Source: Planctomycetia bacterium (GTDB lineage Bacteria; Planctomycetota; Planctomycetia; Gemmatales; Gemmataceae). From it: 8,339 bases of DNA. This document shows, piece by piece, positions 1 to 4,317 of this stretch (its first letter is position 1; each line of letters starts with the position of its first letter). Location of the stretch: the NCBI GenBank assembly GCA_005773755.1, contig SXHE01000404.1, forward strand, positions 1 through 8,339, written 5' to 3'. The notes beneath the pieces were generated by a model. The model did not search any database. It was not told the DNA's origin and was given only the letters and a program-made list of their open reading frames with translations. Position numbers and translations under genes: made by a program.

Positions 1-106
1 GAGCGGCGCACCGACTCGAGCGAGTGCATGATCCGCCTACGGGCGATACAAGTGATCCTGAACCGCTCCGCGCCGAACAAACGATACGAGCCGCTCAAAT
101 ACAGAG

Positions 107-844
107 TTGCGAAAAAGTGAGGCTTCTCGGATAGCCTCTGAGAAGGGATTCAAATCGCTCTCCGCGATGAAAAATCTTTGCGCGCTCGAGTTGGGTTCGG
201 CACCCGTTACGAATGCCGTGCTCAAAGAATTGGCGACCCTTGAAAACCTCACCTCCCTCAAACTTGGCGGAAAAAGCTTGACAGACGACGGTGTGAGGGA
301 ACTCAAAAGGCTAACCAAACTGACGGCCTTCGACCTCGATTCTGGACACGTTACCGACGTCGGTTTGGGGCACCTCGCCGAACTGCGCGCGTTGACCACG
401 TTGGGGCTGAGCGGGACGAAAGTTACAGACGCCGGGATGAAACAGTTGGCGACGCTGAGACAACTCAGCAACCTCACTTTGTCGTACACAGCGGTCACCG
501 ACGCCGGCGTCAAGGAACTCACCAAACTGCCGAATCTAGCACGTCTCAATTTGGAAAAATGCACTGTAACCGATGCAGGACTTCGGGAACTGAAAAGTCT
601 GACCCGACTCGAAAGCCTCACACTCACTCACACGGAAGTGACCGACGCGGGTATTCGAGAACTGGCCGCGCTTACCGAACTGACCTACCTCGATGTTTCC
701 GCCACGAAAGTGACAGACGCGGGATTGAAGGAGCTTGGGGCACTCAAGAAACTGAACACCATCATCGTACCGGAAATTCTCAACGGATACCCTGAGACGG
801 TGAAGGTGCTTCCGAACTGCAAGCTCACATCTCGGGGCCCATGA
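107..844 (+). CDS. Leucine-rich-repeat protein (Gemmata-type 24-residue repeats)
   Basis: Predicted 245-residue protein made almost wholly of leucine-rich repeats of the ribonuclease-inhibitor-like type, with the consensus LxxLxxLxxLxLxxTxVTDAG. Eight units run from about residue 14 to 205, followed by a partial ninth and a C-terminal cap ending in LPNCKL, an ending I associate with this family. Such repeats normally form a curved protein-binding solenoid; no partner can be inferred. No signal peptide, membrane segment or catalytic domain is visible, so a cytoplasmic location is likely if it is expressed. The start is uncertain. The frame opens after a stop at 59-61, the first candidate is TTG at 107, and an ATG lies at 167; neither has a convincing ribosome-binding site. 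Many relatives have an extra N-terminal domain or signal, so this copy may be 5'-truncated. GC is lower than in the neighbours. It converges on the minus-strand gene ending at 875. Family assignment is firm; integrity and start are not. Confidence 0.82.
   Translation: MRKSEASRIASEKGFKSLSAMKNLCALELGSAPVTNAVLKELATLENLTSLKLGGKSLTDDGVRELKRLTKLTAFDLDSGHVTDVGLGHLAELRALTTLGLSGTKVTDAGMKQLATLRQLSNLTLSYTAVTDAGVKELTKLPNLARLNLEKCTVTDAGLRELKSLTRLESLTLTHTEVTDAGIRELAALTELTYLDVSATKVTDAGLKELGALKKLNTIIVPEILNGYPETVKVLPNCKLTSRGP
146..769 (+). repeat. 72-bp in-frame tandem repeat array encoding the LRR units
   Basis: The codons for the first valine or leucine of the V-T-D-A-G motif fall at 206, 278, 350, 422, 494, 566, 638 and 710. 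That is exactly 72 bp apart eight times, without a single indel. A ninth, partial unit follows from 722. The repeats are diverged at the nucleotide level, so this is an old protein-level array rather than a fresh duplication. Confidence 0.9.
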
Positions 845-868
845 GCGGCGCGCCGTCAGGCCGGCACA

Positions 869-884
869 GGGGGCTTACGCCCCC
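869..884. terminator. GC hairpin at the convergent gene junction
   Basis: GGGGGC (869-874) and GCCCCC (879-884) form a perfect 6-bp stem around the 4-base loop TTAC. It lies 24 bp after the LRR stop and overlaps the end of the minus-strand gene, whose TAA stop (875-877 complement) is in the loop. It could stop transcription from both sides, although there is no T-tract on either strand. It may also be a member of a dispersed palindrome family. Confidence 0.45.
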
Positions 885-1288
885 CGCTCGGACTTCACTT
901 CTTCCCAGAGCAGTTCGCGGCCGGCGGCGAAGACCTCGCTGGCGCGGAAGTCGAACACCTGCGCCGTTTCGCCCGCGCCCAAACCCACCGAGTCGAAGGT
1001 GAGGTAGAACAGGCCGTTGTGATAGCCCAGCCGGGCATCGGTGATCCGCACCTTCGGCTGGTCCGGGCGCATCTGGAATCGGTACTCGCTCGCGCCCTCC
1101 AACACGATCCGCAACCGCACGCGCCGCGCTTCGGTGCCCAGATCGGTAATCGACTCGCGCACGCTCAGGCGGAACTCGACGGACGTTTCCCGCCCCTTAT
1201 GCCGCACCTTCACCCCGCGAATCGCGCCGCCGATGAAGCGGTACGCGCGCAGGAACTTCGCGAACTCGTGCGGCTGAATGCGGTTCAT
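875..1288 (-). CDS. Hypothetical protein, 137 aa
   Basis: I do not recognise a named domain. The product is a soluble 137-residue protein without signal peptide or membrane segment. From about residue 20 to 110 it shows alternating hydrophobic and polar stretches (VEFRLSV, VRLRIVL, YRFQM, LFYLTFDSV) suggesting a beta-rich fold, followed by a helical-looking end (ASEVFAAGRELLWEEV). The start ATG at 1288 fits the end of the beta-rich block; upstream there is only a weak purine stretch (GAAGAGA) as a possible ribosome-binding site. It lies 47 bp downstream of the Dabb gene on the same strand and is probably cotranscribed with it. The last codons run into a GC hairpin, and the stop codon is inside the loop. 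Coding status is supported by frame length, a sensible hydrophobic pattern and operon-like placement; function is unknown. Confidence 0.72.
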   Translation of the reverse strand: MNRIQPHEFAKFLRAYRFIGGAIRGVKVRHKGRETSVEFRLSVRESITDLGTEARRVRLRIVLEGASEYRFQMRPDQPKVRITDARLGYHNGLFYLTFDSVGLGAGETAQVFDFRASEVFAAGRELLWEEVKSERGA

Positions 1289-1299
1289 GTTAGTCTCTT

Positions 1300-1325
1300 C
1301 GCGCTCGCCTGCGGCTTGCGGCTAA
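1300..1325. repeat. Short GC-rich repeat-like element between the two minus-strand genes
   Basis: The 47-bp gap between the two minus-strand genes is mostly filled by CGCGCTCGCC followed by two tandem copies of TGCGGCT (1310-1316 and 1317-1323). From memory, similar 'GCCGCAAGCCGCAGGCGAGCG' strings recur between genes in planctomycete genomes. I cannot test that here, so it is only a possible dispersed element. Confidence 0.3.
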
Positions 1326-1335
1326 CGAATGCAGC

Positions 1336-1650
1336 TTACACCAGCGAATCGAACACCCTTACGCCGGCCCAGTTGCCCTTTTGCTCGTCGATGAACGTGT
1401 TGTGTGTGGCGTCGTCTTGGTAGGCGTCGTGCGCGGCCTTGTCCATGAACACGAGGTGCAGGCCGACGTGCCAGTCGCGGTCGTTCACCGGGCGGTCCAG
1501 TTCCGCGCACAGCGCGCCCGCCGCGAAGAACACGATGCCCGGTTGCACGTTCAGGTACTTCTTGCACGCCTCCACCAGCTCCTGCACCTTCGCGGGCGAA
1601 GCGTCCTTGAGCTTGAAGAACACGTTGTGGGCCAGTCGCGGAGCGGCCAT
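1336..1650 (-). CDS. Dabb-family protein (stress-responsive alpha/beta barrel)
   Basis: The 104-residue product matches the Dabb family (PF07876): an N-terminal strand with a conserved histidine (HNVFFKLKD, His8), a helix (AKVQELVEACKKYL), the VQPGI turn, a strand ending in the D-W-H-V-G-L-H-L-V-F segment, then a helix (AAHDAYQ) and a final His-containing segment. Family members are about 100 residues long, so this is complete. They form dimeric ferredoxin-like barrels. Some plant and fungal members act on polyketide-like substrates, but most bacterial ones have no assigned reaction, and none should be assumed here. No export signal is present. The ATG at 1650 is preceded by GAGG six bases upstream, a good ribosome-binding site. 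It is the first gene of a probable two-gene unit with the 137-aa protein and is divergent from the lipoate-ligase-like gene across 76 bp. Confidence 0.9.
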   Translation of the reverse strand: MAAPRLAHNVFFKLKDASPAKVQELVEACKKYLNVQPGIVFFAAGALCAELDRPVNDRDWHVGLHLVFMDKAAHDAYQDDATHNTFIDEQKGNWAGVRVFDSLV

Positions 1651-1726
1651 CGAACACCTCGCGGCGCGGGAGAAGCGTACAACACTGCTGTTGGGATACG
1701 CCGACTCTCTGAACCGTCAACGCTCC

Positions 1727-2434
1727 ATGAAGCTGCTCGATTATTCGCTGCCGACTGCCGCGGAGAACCTCGCACTCGACGAGGCGCTACTCGTGCGCGC
1801 GGACGAGGGCGGCGAGGTGCTGCGACTGTGGGAGTCGCCGGCGGTCGCGGTGGTGGTCGGCTCCGGCGGCTCGGTGGGCATCGACGTGAACACCGCGGCG
1901 TGTGCCGCCGACAGCGTGCCGGTGCTGCGGCGCGCGAGCGGCGGCGGAACGGTCGTGCTCGGCCCCGGGTGTCTGTGCTTCAGCCTCGTGCTCGGCTACA
2001 CGCACGCGCCCGGCCTGAGCGAGATACCCGCGTCCAACCGCTACATCCTCGCGCGCGTCGTCCGCGCCCTCGCGCCGGTCGTCGGCGCGAAGGTGGAAGG
2101 CACGAGCGACCTCGCGGCCGGCGGGGTGAAGTTCTCCGGCAACGCCCAGCAGCGGAAGCGCACGCACTTCCTTCACCACGGAACTTTGCTCTGCGGCTTC
2201 GACCTCGCGTTTGTGTCCAAGTACCTGAACCCACCCGAGCGCCAGCCCGACTACCGCCGCGACCGCACGCACGCGGAGTTCGTCGCCAACCTGCCCGTTA
2301 GCGTCGAAGACGCGAAGCGCCTGCTGATCGCGGAGTGGCAACCCGCTGGCGCGTACGAACCGCTTCCGCTCGACACCGTGCGCGAGTTGATCGCGGAGAA
2401 GTACTCGCGCGCCGAGTGGAACGGGCGGCGGTAA
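1727..2434 (+). CDS. Lipoate--protein ligase family protein (LplA-like catalytic domain)
   Basis: The 235-residue protein belongs to the biotin/lipoate protein ligase fold (PF03099). It should attach lipoate, through lipoyl-AMP, to a lysine of E2 subunits or GcvH in the cytoplasm. Visible signatures are R68-R69-A-S-G-G-G74 (the RRxSGGG substrate loop), K135 in KFSGNAQ (the catalytic-type lysine) and the following RKR..HHGTLL segment (143-155). The residues before K135 (EGTSDLAAGG) lack the cysteine found at the equivalent place in LipM-type octanoyltransferases, which favours a ligase; this is inference. The separate C-terminal accessory domain of E. coli LplA is absent. The ATG at 1727 gives an N-terminus typical of the family (LLDYSLPTAAENLALDEALL). 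The frame stays open back to 1439, but that extension overlaps the Dabb gene and is not family-like. No clear ribosome-binding site precedes the ATG. The next gene starts 108 bp downstream. Confidence 0.88.
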   Translation: MKLLDYSLPTAAENLALDEALLVRADEGGEVLRLWESPAVAVVVGSGGSVGIDVNTAACAADSVPVLRRASGGGTVVLGPGCLCFSLVLGYTHAPGLSEIPASNRYILARVVRALAPVVGAKVEGTSDLAAGGVKFSGNAQQRKRTHFLHHGTLLCGFDLAFVSKYLNPPERQPDYRRDRTHAEFVANLPVSVEDAKRLLIAEWQPAGAYEPLPLDTVRELIAEKYSRAEWNGRR

Positions 2435-2504
2435 TTGCGCGGCACAAACAATCGCTGCCACCGCGCGGCGGGCGATTTCGGCTCGCGTCGAGCGCGGGGG
2501 AAGG

Positions 2505-2510
2505 TAGAAT
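2505..2510 (+). promoter_or_regulatory. Possible -10 box (TAGAAT) for the first DUF1501 gene
   Basis: TAGAAT differs from the TATAAT consensus at one base and lies 32 bases before the ATG at 2543, inside the GC-rich gap after the lipoate-ligase stop. No good -35 hexamer is found at 16-18 bp, so this is a weak call based on position and on its likeness to the better box at 4272. Confidence 0.35.
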
Positions 2511-2542
2511 CGGGCGTGCCGTCTTTCTCGCCGGGACACTTC

Positions 2543-4072
2543 ATGAACCGCCGCTTCGGTTGCGTTCGCACCGACCATCCGAACATCGGCCGCCGCGACC
2601 TGCTGCACGTCTGCGGGTTGAGCCTGTTCGGACTGTCGCAGGCGCGGCTCGACGCCGCGCCCGTGCGCGCGGGCAAGGCCAAGTCGGTCGTGTTCATCTT
2701 CCAGTCGGGCGGGCCGAGCCAGCACGAAACGTTCGACCCCAAGCCCGACGCACCGGCGGAGATCCGCGGCGAGTACGGCACCGCACAGACACGAAGCCCC
2801 GGCGTGCGGTTCTGCGAGTACCTGCCGCAACTCGCGGCGCGTTCCGACAAGTTCGCCGTGGTGCGGACGATGCACCACCCGGCGGGGCGCGAGTTCCGCA
2901 ACGAGCACAACAGCGCAACATACCTGCTGCAAACCGGCCGCGCGGAGATGCCCGTCGGCGACACGAACGCCAGCATCGTCGGCCCGCGGAAGGGCCGGTT
3001 CGAGTGGCCGTCGCTGGCGTCGATGGTCGCCTACGCGAATCCGCCCGCGGCCGGCGTCGCACTGCCGGCAGCCGTCGAACTGCCGCGCACGAACCTGATG
3101 CGCTACCCCGGTCGCGGGGCCGGTGTGCTGGGGCCGAACTACGAGCCGTGGGGCGTCGATCTCGCGCCGCTGTGCCGGTCGCCAGACGCCGCCGGTTCGT
3201 GCCCGAACTGCTTCAGCCACGACGACCCGAACGACCCGGCCCGCGCCGCCGGCAAGGGGCCGAAGGCGTGGTGGGACAACAGCAGTTGCCGCGACGCCTC
3301 GTTCAAGCTGCCCGACCTCGGCGGGGTGGGCGTCTCCGCGGCAGAACTGGAGAACCGCTCGTCGCTCCTCGGCCGGCTCGACGCGATGCGCCGCACCGCC
3401 GACGCCCCGGCGACGGCTTCGCACGCGACCAACCGCAAGCGCGCGATCGAACTGTTGGCCGCGCTGAAGCCGGGTCGCGCGAACCCGTTCGATCTGAGCC
3501 GCGAGGCACCGGCCGTGCGCGACCGCTACGGCCGCGAGGAGTGGGGCCAGGGGTTCCTCACAGCGCGGCGGCTGGTCGAAGCCGGTGTGCGGTTCGTTCA
3601 GATCAACTTGCGCGGCTGGGACACACACCAGAACGCCTTTCGCGACCTGAAGGGCAAGCTGCTGCCGTCCATCGACCGCAGCCTGAGCGGGTTCCTCGCC
3701 GACCTCGACCAGCGCGGATTGATGGACGATGTGCTCGTCGTGATGTGCGGTGAGATGGGCCGGACGCCGAAGATTTCGCCGATCACGGTGGGCGGGAAGA
3801 ACGCGTCGGGCGAGGTGTTCACGAACGGCCGGCACCACTGGGGCGACGTGTTCCCGTGCTTCTTTGCGGGCGCGGGCATTCGCGGCGGGCAGGTAATCGG
3901 GCGGACCGACAAGCACGGCGGCGTGCCAGTCACCGAGGGCTACACGCCCGCCGACCTCATGGCGACGATCCTTCATCTGATGGGTGTCCCCAACGACGCG
4001 CACTTCCGCGACCCCGAAGGTCGCCCCTACCGCGTGACCGAAGGCGGGCCCATTCGGGCGCTGGTGACGTGA
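2543..4072 (+). CDS. DUF1501 domain-containing protein (exported, with Cys-rich insertion)
   Basis: The 509-residue protein is DUF1501 (PF07394), a planctomycete-rich family with an alkaline-phosphatase/sulfatase-like core. The N-terminus GRRDLLHVCGLSLFGLS (16-32) is a Tat-like signal, so the protein is probably exported. Core marks are VFIFQSGGPSQHETFDPKP, W359-D-T-H362, G403-E-M-G-R-T408 and H431-H432-W, with metal-binding-type residues at the usual places. Between GPNYEPWGVD and FKLPDLG sits an extra stretch with Cys211, Cys220, Cys223, His226 and Cys249, which I do not know from typical members. ATG 2543 is chosen because the signal begins there; the frame is open back to a TTG at 2435, but that part reads as Arg/Gly-rich non-coding sequence. 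Ribosome-binding signal is weak (GGGA, 7 bases before the ATG). Reaction and substrate of DUF1501 are unknown; it is usually encoded beside DUF1549/DUF1553 proteins, as here. Confidence 0.94.
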   Translation: MNRRFGCVRTDHPNIGRRDLLHVCGLSLFGLSQARLDAAPVRAGKAKSVVFIFQSGGPSQHETFDPKPDAPAEIRGEYGTAQTRSPGVRFCEYLPQLAARSDKFAVVRTMHHPAGREFRNEHNSATYLLQTGRAEMPVGDTNASIVGPRKGRFEWPSLASMVAYANPPAAGVALPAAVELPRTNLMRYPGRGAGVLGPNYEPWGVDLAPLCRSPDAAGSCPNCFSHDDPNDPARAAGKGPKAWWDNSSCRDASFKLPDLGGVGVSAAELENRSSLLGRLDAMRRTADAPATASHATNRKRAIELLAALKPGRANPFDLSREAPAVRDRYGREEWGQGFLTARRLVEAGVRFVQINLRGWDTHQNAFRDLKGKLLPSIDRSLSGFLADLDQRGLMDDVLVVMCGEMGRTPKISPITVGGKNASGEVFTNGRHHWGDVFPCFFAGAGIRGGQVIGRTDKHGGVPVTEGYTPADLMATILHLMGVPNDAHFRDPEGRPYRVTEGGPIRALVT

Positions 4073-4081
4073 CTGACAGCG

Positions 4082-4102
4082 CGAGCACCGAGCTGTTGCT
4101 CG
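4082..4102 (+). terminator. Weak hairpin after the first DUF1501 gene
   Basis: CGAGCA (4082-4087) and TGCTCG (4097-4102) can pair as a 6-bp stem with a 9-base loop, starting 10 bases after the stop codon. There is no T-run. Together with the separate promoter at 4272 it suggests that the transcript ends here, but the stem is short. Confidence 0.3.
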
Positions 4103-4271
4103 TCGGGTGGCGAATGTGAAGCGCCGGGAGGGGCACGTGGCGGGCACGCTGGTCGAACTGGTGACCGGGAACCAGCGGTTCGTGGAGTCTGTGAAGACGG
4201 ACCGGTGCTTGCCGGTGCCGGCGCTTTCGCCGCCCGCCGGTTCCGTAGTGGGTGAACTGCGGCCGTGCGGC
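4103..4271 (+). other. Intergenic region with two small hairpins, no supported gene
   Basis: This is most of the 245-bp gap between the first DUF1501 gene and the cytochrome-like gene. A frame opens at GTG 4107, but it runs on through the next gene in the wrong frame and turns Arg/Pro/Gly-rich, so I do not call it. Two short inverted repeats lie close together: ACCGG/CCGGT (4201-4205 and 4212-4216) and CGGCG/CGCCG (4219-4223 and 4228-4232). Both end about 40-55 bp before the -10 box. Confidence 0.4.
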
Positions 4272-4277
4272 TATAAT
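4272..4277 (+). promoter_or_regulatory. Consensus -10 box (TATAAT) of the cytochrome/DUF1501 operon
   Basis: A perfect TATAAT in otherwise GC-rich DNA, 40 bases before the ATG at 4318, predicts a start point near 4284 and a leader of about 34 bases. The -35 position (around 4249-4255, GTGGGTGA) is a poor match to TTGACA, so an activator or an alternative upstream contact may be needed. This probably drives both the dihaem-like gene and the second DUF1501 gene. Confidence 0.6.
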
Positions 4278-4317
4278 GCCAACCTCACCGAACCGCCCTC
4301 CCCGATTGAACCTTCCC

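Noticed and set aside
1..120. Frame open from the window edge to a TGA at 118-120
   Set aside because: About 39 codons ending inside the LRR start region, with no recognisable motif; it could be the tail of an upstream gene, but nothing supports coding.
37..627. 196-codon minus-strand frame with repeated 'PASVT' segments
   Set aside because: The repetition is only the antisense image of the 72-bp LRR repeats on the plus strand.
1439..1726. 5' extension of the lipoate-ligase-like frame
   Set aside because: The extra 96 residues are the reverse complement of most of the Dabb gene and do not resemble a ligase N-terminus, whereas residues after ATG 1727 do.
1381..2301. 306-codon plus-strand frame over the Dabb and lipoate-ligase genes
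   Set aside because: Arg-rich translation without domains, overlapping two recognised genes in other frames.
2435..2542. 5' extension of the first DUF1501 gene to a TTG directly after the upstream stop
   Set aside because: It would put 36 Arg/Gly-rich residues before a Tat-like signal; ATG 2543 gives a normal signal position.
1787..4147. 786-codon open frame on the minus strand opposite the lipoate-ligase and first DUF1501 genes
   Set aside because: The product is rich in Ala, Arg, Val and His without domains or a ribosome-binding site, and it lies wholly antisense to two well-recognised genes. Long antisense frames are expected in GC-rich coding DNA.
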